In this document: one piece after another, positions 52,824 to 61,634 of the stretch | Position numbering within the stretch: the first letter of the stretch is position 1 | Layout: each line of letters starts with the position of its first letter | From: Halalkalicoccus sp. CG83 | GTDB lineage: Archaea > Halobacteriota > Halobacteria > Halobacteriales > Halalkalicoccaceae | DNA length: 64,000 nt | Assembly: GCF_037081715.1 (NCBI RefSeq) | Contig: NZ_JAZDDH010000004.1 | Span: 1 to 64,000, forward strand | Direction of reading: 5' to 3' | The notes under the pieces: generated by a model | The model's input: only the letters and a program-made list of their open reading frames with translations | Told to the model about the DNA's origin: nothing | Database searches by the model: none | Program-made: the position numbers and the translations under genes

Positions 52824-53304
52824 TGATGGGAGAATTTCCTGGAAACGGTTGCTGGCGATTCTGGTTTTGAACACAGGGGATCTGGCTCCACGTGTGTCTC
52901 CTGAGCGAGTTCGTGTGTGACAGCATGTCGTTGATTGTTTTCAAGGAGGCTGGGGAGAAATCCTTTGGGTTAGATGAAGTGCTGGACTGGTCCTGATACC
53001 CTCAGACCGGCTTCAGCGGTATGGATTTTCGATGGTCGCCAGCCAATTCTTAAGCAGACAGCTGGTCAGAGGTGGAAGATCGGACCTTGTGCAACAACTC
53101 CTGTTGAGAAAGACACGGTGTTGCACAAGGTCGTATCTAATCACACCGTGGTGTGATCTACTCGCAAAGCCAGAACCGAAGAAAGCGTTTCTACCCACGC
53201 TACTACTACTAAACCAGGAGAGAGCTGCTCGTAGTTGGTACTAGGCCAGCCCCGCCTACGTCGGGTGGGTGTCGCAGCCTATTCCTGTTCGTGTTGTCCC
53301 AGTG
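52824..53304. other. Intergenic region with palindrome copy E and the module downstream flank
   Basis: There is no gene. Palindrome copy E lies at 53083-53132. From about 53190 the sequence belongs to the flank duplicated at 48060. Confidence 0.5.
53083..53132. repeat. CCTTGTGCAAC palindrome element, copy E
   Basis: GACCTTGTGCAAC (53083-53095) and GTTGCACAAGGTC (53120-53132) form a perfect 13-bp inverted repeat around a 24-base loop. This is the same layout as copy C. Confidence 0.75.
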
Positions 53305-53991
53305 TTAGGACATCACGTTCTTCGTGGGGACATGCTCGTTTGCCCGATCACAACGATCGTGATATCGGTCGGCTGCCTCGGGATCAACAACGACGAGCTT
53401 CTTCCCGCGACGTTTCGTCTGCTTAACGTCGTCCTTGCCGAGCTTCTCGAGGAAATTCATGACGCGGGCCACAGTCTGGGTGTGAGGCTTCGTTCCTTCT
53501 GCAGCGGTGAGTACCTTCGTAATCGTTTGACTATCGATGACGAGCCCAGCAGGAGCTTTCTCGGCATAGTCACGAACGTCGCGAGCGATGAACCGTGCCC
53601 GGTCCTGGTTAGTCGTCAATTCGCGGTCAGCGATCTGCTCGGGTAGGCCACAAATCCGCTCTAAGGGCGTCTCCGTAGTCTGTGAGGATGTCTCGCCGGC
53701 GTCCTCACTAGTCGCGTTGTCCGGCGACGATTCGAGCGTCTGGACCTGCTCTTCAACGTCGGTAATCCGCCCGCGAACGTCGGCGAACTCCGAGCCGGCG
53801 AATCGCTTGTACTCCGTGAGTTGTGCTTCGAGTTCCTCAATCCGGTCGTCTTTCTGTTCGACCTCGGCTTCGAGCTCGTCAACGCGCTCGGTGAGTTGAT
53901 CAAGTTGCTCACAGACGGCCTTGAGTGTCGGCTCGTCGGTCGTCGCAGGCTGGTCGGTGGCGGTGCTCTCGGGAGTGGTGGTGTCGGTCAT
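53305..53991 (-). CDS. Coiled-coil plus HTH-like protein, module copy 2
   Basis: The 228-residue protein has a disordered start, a long coiled coil (LKAVCEQLDQLTERVDELEA, VEQKDDRIEELEAQLTEY), a linker with QTLESSP, and a C-terminal helical domain (NQDRARFIARDVRDYAEKAP, TITKVLTAAEGTKPHTQTVA, RVMNFLEKLGKDDVKQTKRR) that looks like a winged helix with a basic end. It shares the coiled-coil start with copy 1 but not the C-terminal domain. I chose the ATG at 53991 (MTDTTTPEST). Fragments of this gene occur at 41190, 44080 and 48060. Confidence 0.7.
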   Translation of the reverse strand: MTDTTTPESTATDQPATTDEPTLKAVCEQLDQLTERVDELEAEVEQKDDRIEELEAQLTEYKRFAGSEFADVRGRITDVEEQVQTLESSPDNATSEDAGETSSQTTETPLERICGLPEQIADRELTTNQDRARFIARDVRDYAEKAPAGLVIDSQTITKVLTAAEGTKPHTQTVARVMNFLEKLGKDDVKQTKRRGKKLVVVDPEAADRYHDRCDRANEHVPTKNVMS

Positions 53992-54170
53992 TGGAACAAG
54001 ATGTCGCAGGTGAGACGATCGAGCCCGTCCCGTGGCTGGCGAGTGATTCGAACGCGTGGCTGACCAGGAGGGAGATGCCCTGGGTCTGGACACGGGGTGC
54101 TATAGGCGCGCCTCTCGACGGGCGTGCAACGCTGGCGCTGTGAGAGGACCCTGCCCATCGCTGGCGTGGG

Positions 54171-54935
54171 TTACTCCGGCGATTGCGAGCGGGTGTGAGC
54201 CTGAACGCTCAGGCGTGTCGTCGGGCTCGTCGTTCGCTGGGTGTCGGTGATCGCTGGATCGCCGTCGGGATCGGTCTCCTCGGTGGCGTCGGTCGGATCA
54301 CCCGTACACGCCCGGACGTGTTGGGGCCAGGCACTCAGCTTGATCGCACTGCTGCAGTGGGGGCAGGGACGGGCCTCCTGTCCGCCCTGGCGTGCGATCT
54401 GACAGTTCTGACAGCGTCGAGCGGGGCGTGACTCGGCCTCAGCGAGTGAGACCGACGTGTACTCGGCCTCACCCCTACAGTTGCACAGGGGGTGGCCCTT
54501 GCCGTTATCGAGGTGATAGACGGTGGTTCCGGGGTTCTGAGATTGTTCGTCTCTGATAAGCGCCGAGGGCTCTTGGGGTTCGTCATGGGCTTCGGCTGTG
54601 CCCTCGCTCGGGGCACTTGTGTCGACGGCGTGGGGTTCGTGGAGCGTATAGAACTCGCTCTGGGTTTGGACGTCCAGTGTCCGGGTGAGTTGGGATTCGA
54701 GGAGGTGCTCGTTGAGTCCAAGGGTTGGAGCGGTGAGTTCCTCGGGGGTACACTCGCGGCAGTAGATTCGTTCGATGCGGAAGGTAGGGGCGTCCTCTTG
54801 TCGGGCGGCGTAGATCGTGGCCTGTTCGCCTTCTCTGAGGGTACGATTACAGCCCGTGCATTCGGGACTGTCGTCTTGGGTAAGTGTGGTGCCGGCGAAC
54901 AGTTGGGCGGTGTCGGCGTCGATCGTGGTCACCAT
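54171..54935 (-). CDS. Zinc-ribbon protein, module copy 2
   Basis: The 254-residue protein has the same cysteine sets as copy 1: ECTGCNRTLREGEQA and RIYCRECTPE, then LCNCRGEAEYTSV and CQNCQIARQGGQ, then RPCPHCSSAIKLSAWPQHVR and an acidic tail. The start ATG (54935) overlaps the end of the preceding short gene. The conserved order with the coiled-coil gene shows that this pair is a unit. Confidence 0.8.
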   Translation of the reverse strand: MVTTIDADTAQLFAGTTLTQDDSPECTGCNRTLREGEQATIYAARQEDAPTFRIERIYCRECTPEELTAPTLGLNEHLLESQLTRTLDVQTQSEFYTLHEPHAVDTSAPSEGTAEAHDEPQEPSALIRDEQSQNPGTTVYHLDNGKGHPLCNCRGEAEYTSVSLAEAESRPARRCQNCQIARQGGQEARPCPHCSSAIKLSAWPQHVRACTGDPTDATEETDPDGDPAITDTQRTTSPTTRLSVQAHTRSQSPE

Positions 54936-55138
54936 TGGTCGGCCACCTCGCACTCGTCAGCGTGGAAGGCTTGGCGGTAGAGGTCCTGCTCGCGGATGGA
55001 TTCACGAGAACAGGCGGTACAGCGCCAGTAGGTGGTGGCGTTCGCGACCGTTGGGGGTTCGATGTGGGGACCGGTGATTTGGTGGTCGGTCTGTTCGGAG
55101 GCGATACTGTTTTCTGGGGTAGAGTTGCTAGTGCTCAT
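54929..55138 (-). CDS. Short zinc-finger-like first gene of module copy 2
   Basis: The protein has about 69 residues from the ATG at 55138. The C-terminal half is YWRCTACSRESIREQDLYRQ, then AFHADECEVADQW, a C-x-x-C plus H-x-x-x-C arrangement like a zinc finger. Its end overlaps the next gene's start. The copy 1 leading gene does not share this pattern. Confidence 0.65.
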   Translation of the reverse strand: MSTSNSTPENSIASEQTDHQITGPHIEPPTVANATTYWRCTACSRESIREQDLYRQAFHADECEVADQW

Positions 55139-55305
55139 TGCTTCTCCTAGGCGAGAAGCGCGGTCCGGTGCTACTACACCGGGCCAGATCGATTCTGGCG
55201 ACACCACGCTTCTATAGACATATCACAGCGCTATACCCATAAGCTCTTTGCTTAGCAAAATGCTAGATTTTATTTAAACATATCGTCAGATACTATGTGA
55301 GAAGG

Positions 55306-55560
55306 ATGACTAAGAAACCGATAATGGTAAACGCACACTATGAACCAAATGATGGAGAGGAAAAGATTTTGGAATTATTTAAAGAAGGGCGTGGAACTAA
55401 CAGGCCATGGGGGCGTGCAAATCCAATGTATTTTCGTCAGAGGACAGATTTAGACAAAGGCCAGGTAGAATATTCTCTTTCTAATCTCGCAAAAGCTGGC
55501 TGGATTGTTCAGCTCAATAAGGGCGGTCTCTATGAATTTGTTGAGGACCCACGGCAATAA
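55306..55560 (+). CDS. Small winged-helix protein
   Basis: The protein has about 84 residues from the ATG at 55306 (a GTG at 55297 is possible). HYEPNDGEEKILELFKEGRG and FRQRTDLDKGQVEYSLSNLA-KAGWIVQLNKGGLYEFVED form a wHTH with a short wing. The sequence is more AT-rich and more Lys-rich than surrounding genes, which suggests a separate origin. Such proteins are frequent in haloarchaeal phages and plasmids. Confidence 0.7.
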   Translation: MTKKPIMVNAHYEPNDGEEKILELFKEGRGTNRPWGRANPMYFRQRTDLDKGQVEYSLSNLAKAGWIVQLNKGGLYEFVEDPRQ

Positions 55561-55683
55561 AGCAGAAAAACCGATAACAGATGTAATTCTAGAGAAACCC
55601 GCTTAGTCATCAGCTAGATGTACGCCTGTTGCCTAGCTATAGTTCAAGTTTGGCACTAAGTAAGCCCGAAAAAATCTAATTGT

Positions 55684-56241
55684 TTAGTCTAAACTATCAT
55701 TTCTGAAAAGATTGTTAATATGCTCGTAGAGAGTTGAAAACGCATTCTTTGAAGAATCAATATCCTTGCCACCTGTGATTATAACCTTTCCCGATCTGAA
55801 AATGAGCAACACACAATTGTGATTTGGAGGCCGGTATACTATTCCTGGAAACTGTTCTGGCTCATATTCGGAAATCTCTAGTCCAAGATCGATAACGAGG
55901 GCATCAAGATCCAATTCGCGCCGGATGTCACCCATGCAGACGTAGTTCTGAATAGCAAACCAGTCATCGTCTGCGGCAGGAAGTATCTTGTGGTCGCTCA
56001 GGAGATTTAGCAAGGTATCACGAGTTGAATCAGCCTCTGCTTTAGAGTCTGCACCGGTGATAATGTACTTCCCAGTACGATATATAGTAACGAGGGGATA
56101 TGATTCTCCCAGATGAATATACGCGCCAGGATACATCTCTGGGTCATAATCAACAATGTCGCTCAGTTCTTCTTCGATTGTCACTAGATCGAGCTCTAGG
56201 CCCAGAGATCCAGATGCGACGACATTTACGACTTTAATCAT
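55684..56241 (-). CDS. tbp: TATA-binding protein paralogue 2
   Basis: The 185-residue protein has two TBP repeats: VNVVASGSLGLELDLVTIEE, MYPGAYIHLGESYPLVTIYR, TGKYIITGADSKAEADSTRD and, in the second half, IQNYVCMGDIRRELDLDALV, FPGIVYRPPNHNCVLLIFRS, GKVIITGGKDIDSSKNAFST. It is more divergent than paralogue 1 in the first repeat. It is in an AT-rich context, close to the type IIG gene. Accessory TBPs may direct transcription of replicon-specific genes. Confidence 0.9.
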   Translation of the reverse strand: MIKVVNVVASGSLGLELDLVTIEEELSDIVDYDPEMYPGAYIHLGESYPLVTIYRTGKYIITGADSKAEADSTRDTLLNLLSDHKILPAADDDWFAIQNYVCMGDIRRELDLDALVIDLGLEISEYEPEQFPGIVYRPPNHNCVLLIFRSGKVIITGGKDIDSSKNAFSTLYEHINNLFRNDSLD

Positions 56242-56382
56242 CCTCGATCATAGGTTGGAGGTAGTAACTTCTAATTTATAAATCTCTGATGATTCTATCC
56301 CCTATTCCATATAAAAACCAACACCGATTATGCATATTTGTTCTATGAATACTATAATTATTCTATTCTCTAAACAATAATA

Positions 56383-59300
56383 TTATGATACATATTCCTC
56401 TACTATCTCAATTTCCTCTTCAGTGAGATTGTAGAGGTCAAAGACGATGTCGTCGATAAGCCGATCGATCTTCTCAATTTTTTCGTTGAGTTCCTCAGAA
56501 CGCTCCTTTGCTTTGAGATAGCGTTGAAGATCATGTGTAATGTCGTCAGAGTCAGGCAGGGTGATGGCTTTTAATCGGTCAATGGGAGAATTTGTCTTTG
56601 TGGCGTTGTCTCGGAATCCTGCAAATCCGTCGGCCTCATTGACAGCGACTGGTACGAATACCTCGATCATCGCAGCCTCTTCCTCGGAGAGATTTGCAAG
56701 CGTAAACGCCTCGAGGTAGTCCGTCTCCGTGTACCCCCAGCGGTCAGTCTCGTACTCGTCTTCGTTCTCAGGCTTGTACCGTGCCCTCGCGTAAATAGTG
56801 ACGCGGCAACCGTCGCGTTTAGTCCTCACATCACCGACACGGAGCTTCTTGTAATCCTCTGTGGTCGCGTCAAGGATGCTGGAGCTGGTTGGTTGGAAGA
56901 AACCAATGTCTGGGAGAACTAGACCTTCAGTGTAATTGCCGAGATAATCGAGAAGTGAGAGATTGAGTTGGGCTCGTTCTCTGTGTAATTTATGTATGTC
57001 TTCAGTCATTTCAGCAATCTTTTCCCTGTCTTCTTGTGGTTGCTTAATGGGTAACTGTTCCATATATTGCGATCGAAATTCGTAGTAGATATCATCTTGA
57101 TTGGCACCCTCTAATTTGGCAAGTACTTGTTGAAGATAGAACAGACACAGTGTACTATTTAAGATACCAACTAAATAGCGGTCCTCTGTTGGGATGAAGA
57201 AGCATTTATCATTCAAATAGAGTGGTCCAGTATGGAATGCAAATCGATTTTCTGGAGCAATAACAGGATAGAGGATTTTGGCCCCTTCAAAGTGCTCAAT
57301 ATACGCCTGCTGGGGCTGCTGTAGCTCGTACCAATTTTGTTCGGTTGCCCGGCCTTCTAAAGCTTCTTTGTACTCTTTAAGATGGTTTTCAATGGCGGGG
57401 TATTTGTCAATGTTGACACCATGATTCATGTACAGAAGATAGGAAGGATTATCTTTGACATAGTATGATCTGATGTCCCTTCCTCTAGCAATAGGTCGAA
57501 TTATCTCTGCACTCTTTGGATCCTTTTCGATCAAGGAATTTCGCTTAGATTCATCAATAAAGAAAGCATTATTTAGTCCCGTTACAATACCACGTCCGAT
57601 TTGCTGTCCGTTAACACACTTGATAAGTGGTTTTCCTTGAGCTTCGATTTTCCCCATTAATTCCGAAATCTCGTGAGAAACTAACCGCCATTCTTCACCC
57701 TGAAGGTTTTCAGAGTCAATTTCGTATCCGACTTGGTTAACCTTTGAAGACAAAAGCTCAAACTCCAGATTATCAATTGGAGCAAAAAGAGGATTCTTCC
57801 CAGATTTAGGATTCTTCTGGGAGATCACTATTGCCGACCGGACAGTAGCGTCAGGAAACACTGGTAATCCACCAAAGTCAATAATTTCATGGATAGCTGT
57901 CTGAGAACCGAGAAGAGATCGGACGTTCTTTCCATAATTTGAGCGGAGGAATTTGTTCGACACGATAGCGCCATACAACCCATCCTTTCTGAGGATACGT
58001 ACTGACTGTTCTATGAAGTAAACATAAAGATCGGTTCGAGCAGCATGTGTATCGAATTCTGCTGTAAGATATTTCTTGGCTTTCTTGAACTTCTCCATCC
58101 GAACGTAAGGAGGATTCCCGATCAGCGCGTCAAATCCGGCATCTGTCTTCTGTTTACCATCCTCTGCGTAGAAGGCTACGGGGAACTCCAACTCCCAATG
58201 AAAGAATTGTTCCTCCTCGGCCATAGCCTGTGCAGACCGGAACCAAGCTTGTTCTTCAATCTCAATCCACGATTCGTTGCGAAGTGCCTCGGCCATTCGC
58301 TCATACGATCCCTCAGGAATGTCCACCCCGAACTGCTCGGCCGTATGCACGTTCGCTATTTCAAACAGGCGTTCATACAATGGATCACTCCGAATTTCCG
58401 CATGCAAAGCTTCCATTGACTTGATATCCTCAAGCGTATCATTGTCGTACGACAGCAACTCTTGAACCAAGTCCATCACATGATCGAGCGCATTTTGTCG
58501 AACCCGCGCAAACGCTTGATGTAACGTCAGCTGTCCCCCGCTATCCCCCGTATCGCCGCTCAGGACCTCCGAAATATCACTCCCAATCAGCGAATTGCCC
58601 TCTTTCAGATGATGATCCAAGAACGCCAAGGGCTGATCGGCCGCAAGCGTCTCCAGCCACATCGAGAGCTTCGCTAACTCGACGGCCATCCCGTTCAGGT
58701 CAACACCGTAGATACACTCCTTTGAGACGCGCCGCCGAACATCCTGCTCGTCGAAGACGCCCGCGACCTTCTCGACTTTCCGGACCTCCTGCATTACAGC
58801 GTCCGCCAGATAGCCTGTGGCTTTCGTCAAGAAGTGTCCCGATCCCATCGCTGGATCGAGCACCTTCAACTCCAGCACTCGATCCGCGAAGGCATACACG
58901 TACGCCTCAGTCCCCGAATTTAACCCCTCCTCACGAAGATCCTCCTCAATGTCCTCAAGGAGGGGATCGATCGTCTCCTCAACGATGTAGGTTACCACAT
59001 AGTCGGGCGTATAGTACGCACCAGTGGCCTTTCGCTCACCCTCATCGTTGACGACGTAGAGCTCACCCTTCTCAACCGATTCAACCGCATCGGCGACTGT
59101 AACCTCCGTCGCGGGTTTCCAGACCTGACCACCGTCCTCCGAGACCGCCGCGTACTCCTCAGGCGCAATGCGGAATTCATGTTCGAGCAGGCCTTCGTAG
59201 ATCGTTCCGAGGTGGCGCGTATCTAGATCCGCATAGTCCGCAGGCACGTACGAACCATCATCGGCCTGGGTGGTCGAAAGTCGATAGATTACTTCCGCAA

Positions 59301-60474
59301 GGTGGCGATTCGAAACCTCATTCTCAGTCAGGAATGCGTGCTGGTCGTGATCAAACAATCCGCCGTTGTACGCCGGAATCCCTAACTCCTGCTCACCAGA
59401 GTCAATAAGTCGAAAGAGGTCCTCCATGCGGCTCCACATGGTCGTCGAGTAGCTGCTATACACCTCGTCGAATCCTCGAGCGTTGTCGATCTCCTCAAGG
59501 ATCTCATCCCGAAGGGCCTCTAAGCTGAAGTTCGATTGATACTCATCTTCGGCCCGTGGGGTATCTGGATCGATCAGCCCGCGTGACTCGGCGTACAGAA
59601 TGAACATGAGCCGATAGAGCAAAACCAGCGATTGCTCTTTGAGCTCGTCCAGCGCTGCATCATCATCAGGATCGATCCACAGGTCGTTTTTCTCGACGAA
59701 GCCCTCACCGAGTACTCGAAGAGCTGTGAAGACGTTATCCTGCAGATCTTCACCGAGCTCTTGTGCTGCAGTCTCGGATTCGTTCCAGACTTCATCGAGG
59801 AAGGTCGAGCCCCCGATCTCCTCGAAGGCCGCCGCCCGGAAGAAGACGTAGAAGTATTTGAACTGCTCAACCCTACCCGATTCAAGCAGCTCAGGCAGGT
59901 CGATCTCGTAGTAGGTCTGAGTCTCGTAGTCCTTGGTTCCATACAGTCGCCACTTCCGACCGTCTGTGAGAATACCCCATTTGACGTCCTCGGGTGTTCG
60001 CTCAAGATAGAATTTGATTTGATGGGATGCATCACGGTACTGGCGTCCCTCATTGAAGCGCGTCGAAAAGTCGGTGTTCCACTTCTTGGCTTCTAAGAGG
60101 GCCACTGATTTGCTGTACATCCCATCGAGGTCGCCATCCTGTCGAAGGTGCGCGGCATCAATTCGATCCTGGCTAGAGGCAAAGAGTGTCCGGTCGATCT
60201 CGCCACGACCGGCCGTGACGTTCGTCTCGCTGAGGCTATCGAACCCCAGGACATCAAGCACCTCATCGATCCATTTGCTCAGGACGTCCTCCTCTTTGTA
60301 GGAGGGAAGCAGTCCGCCTTCCTGATTGTACGCCTCTTGGAGCTGCGAAAGGGCTGCTTGGGCTTCGTCGTCACAGTCCCAGGCATCGAGATCCGCAACA
60401 CGCTCATCGAGATAATAGCCCGAAAAGAGATTCGAGTTGAGATAGGTATCGGATGGGGACGCAGCCTGACTCAT
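56383..60474 (-). CDS. Type IIG restriction-modification enzyme, Eco57I-like
   Basis: The protein has about 1363 residues from the ATG at 60474; a frame extends to 60537. The N-terminal nuclease has a PD-(D/E)xK-type motif set: GEIDRTLF, then ALLEAKKW at about 124-131. The methylase part has motif I LDPAMGSGHF at about 539-548 and motif IV NPPYV at about 787-791, with the preceding IYGVDLNGMAVELAKLSMWL. The C-terminal part (from about 900) is the target recognition domain. Cleavage and methylation in one polypeptide are typical of type IIG enzymes. It probably provides host restriction and protects the replicon. Confidence 0.9.
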   Translation of the reverse strand: MSQAASPSDTYLNSNLFSGYYLDERVADLDAWDCDDEAQAALSQLQEAYNQEGGLLPSYKEEDVLSKWIDEVLDVLGFDSLSETNVTAGRGEIDRTLFASSQDRIDAAHLRQDGDLDGMYSKSVALLEAKKWNTDFSTRFNEGRQYRDASHQIKFYLERTPEDVKWGILTDGRKWRLYGTKDYETQTYYEIDLPELLESGRVEQFKYFYVFFRAAAFEEIGGSTFLDEVWNESETAAQELGEDLQDNVFTALRVLGEGFVEKNDLWIDPDDDAALDELKEQSLVLLYRLMFILYAESRGLIDPDTPRAEDEYQSNFSLEALRDEILEEIDNARGFDEVYSSYSTTMWSRMEDLFRLIDSGEQELGIPAYNGGLFDHDQHAFLTENEVSNRHLAEVIYRLSTTQADDGSYVPADYADLDTRHLGTIYEGLLEHEFRIAPEEYAAVSEDGGQVWKPATEVTVADAVESVEKGELYVVNDEGERKATGAYYTPDYVVTYIVEETIDPLLEDIEEDLREEGLNSGTEAYVYAFADRVLELKVLDPAMGSGHFLTKATGYLADAVMQEVRKVEKVAGVFDEQDVRRRVSKECIYGVDLNGMAVELAKLSMWLETLAADQPLAFLDHHLKEGNSLIGSDISEVLSGDTGDSGGQLTLHQAFARVRQNALDHVMDLVQELLSYDNDTLEDIKSMEALHAEIRSDPLYERLFEIANVHTAEQFGVDIPEGSYERMAEALRNESWIEIEEQAWFRSAQAMAEEEQFFHWELEFPVAFYAEDGKQKTDAGFDALIGNPPYVRMEKFKKAKKYLTAEFDTHAARTDLYVYFIEQSVRILRKDGLYGAIVSNKFLRSNYGKNVRSLLGSQTAIHEIIDFGGLPVFPDATVRSAIVISQKNPKSGKNPLFAPIDNLEFELLSSKVNQVGYEIDSENLQGEEWRLVSHEISELMGKIEAQGKPLIKCVNGQQIGRGIVTGLNNAFFIDESKRNSLIEKDPKSAEIIRPIARGRDIRSYYVKDNPSYLLYMNHGVNIDKYPAIENHLKEYKEALEGRATEQNWYELQQPQQAYIEHFEGAKILYPVIAPENRFAFHTGPLYLNDKCFFIPTEDRYLVGILNSTLCLFYLQQVLAKLEGANQDDIYYEFRSQYMEQLPIKQPQEDREKIAEMTEDIHKLHRERAQLNLSLLDYLGNYTEGLVLPDIGFFQPTSSSILDATTEDYKKLRVGDVRTKRDGCRVTIYARARYKPENEDEYETDRWGYTETDYLEAFTLANLSEEEAAMIEVFVPVAVNEADGFAGFRDNATKTNSPIDRLKAITLPDSDDITHDLQRYLKAKERSEELNEKIEKIDRLIDDIVFDLYNLTEEEIEIVEEYVS

Positions 60475-60549
60475 TTGGATTACGAGGTATGTCTGAGCAA
60501 ACGCATATGAAGATAGTGGATTAGTAGTTGGCATCAAAGTCGAGAACCA

Positions 60550-60783
60550 TTAGCTTCCAATATCCCATGACGAATTTGAGTCAGTGAAAGTCACGTGCCG
60601 TTTTTCGGTCCCATTGGAGATCTCAAACAGTAGCGTAGCATCAATTGGACCAGAGAGATCAACCTGGCTATCAAGCGTACCTGTGAACGATTCATCGAGT
60701 GACTGTTCTCGACTACCCAACTGCAGGTCACCACTATGGTGAGTGAGCTTGACTGCCTCGTCTTTATCCCTGAGAACGGCTCA
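60550..60783 (-). pseudogene. Unrecognised 3' fragment
   Basis: A coding-like frame (DKDEAVKLTHHSGDLQLGSR, then GPIDATLLFEISNGTEKRHV) ends at 60550 and is preceded by an in-frame stop with no start codon. The beta-rich pattern could be the C-terminal part of a secreted pilin-like protein. The assignment is weak. Confidence 0.4.
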
Positions 60784-60831
60784 TATTGAATAAATATAGA
60801 GAACCCCGTCTGTGCGATTGCTTAAGTCACA

Positions 60832-61065
60832 TCATATATGAAAACGGTGCTCAGCAACGAATGTACCGCCCATTCCGTCATCAGCTTCATAGCCTCCCAG
60901 AGAATACGTGGTCTCTTCAATGTCCTTGATCTCCAATTCGCCGACTTCACGCTTTGTGCTTTTGTACTGCAGATAGACAGCAGACGCTGACAAGAAGAGA
61001 GCAACGGTAGTCGCAACATCATTCAACCCGGCTTGGAGAGGAAATGTAATTTGAGTAGTTGCCAT
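60832..61065 (-). CDS. Hypothetical single-helix membrane protein
   Basis: The protein has 77 residues from the ATG at 61065. One membrane helix is at about residues 15-35 (VATTVALFLSASAVYLQY), followed by a charged helix (KSTKREVGELEIKDIEETTY). A longer frame from 61092 exists. It is AT-rich and the family is unknown. Confidence 0.55.
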   Translation of the reverse strand: MATTQITFPLQAGLNDVATTVALFLSASAVYLQYKSTKREVGELEIKDIEETTYSLGGYEADDGMGGTFVAEHRFHI

Positions 61066-61219
61066 TAGTGGTTCCCTCACGAAAGCTTTCATTGGAGAGC
61101 TATCTCTATCATATTAGGGTCAAATACATCTGATAAGATTCTGTCCCAGAGTGTACTCAGATAGTTCATTCTATACTATAGTTTGATCGTTCGCAGCGTT
61201 GAGTCGCCTATAGTGCTTT

Positions 61220-61432
61220 TCATCGGATCTGGGTATAATGGTAGGCATCTCGAATATTTCGGTGGAAATATTTTCCATGTGAGGAGGCAGCCATGAGTCC
61301 ATTATAGATACTTATTGGAACATTTGAGTACTGATAGACACTTCCGTCGTTGAACTCAATCTCTAATATACGACTATTCTCATCATATCCGACACTACTC
61401 AAGTTGCTTGACGATACTGGAGTTCGGTTCAT
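61220..61432 (-). CDS. KTSC-domain protein
   Basis: The protein has 70 residues from the ATG at 61432: [60 protein letters not shown]. This matches the KTSC domain, a short beta-sheet domain that often ends in K-F-N-I. Frequently found near defence or RNA-processing genes. The longer frame from 61486 adds a doubtful hydrophobic start. Confidence 0.8.
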   Translation of the reverse strand: MNRTPVSSSNLSSVGYDENSRILEIEFNDGSVYQYSNVPISIYNGLMAASSHGKYFHRNIRDAYHYTQIR

Positions 61433-61634
61433 AGCAAAGATAATGACAGCAACCCAGGAAAAGGTATCCTTCAATATAGTGACCAATCATCCCTTACTGA
61501 GAATTTCACGAAGATCAGTCGAGACACATCCATTCGACGTTGTTTGATCGTTCAACCCGCTGCGCGCTCATTATATCCTCTTGACACCTCATGGGGAGCT
61601 ATCTTTTTCCTTCTACCGGATAACGTCGAGTAAC

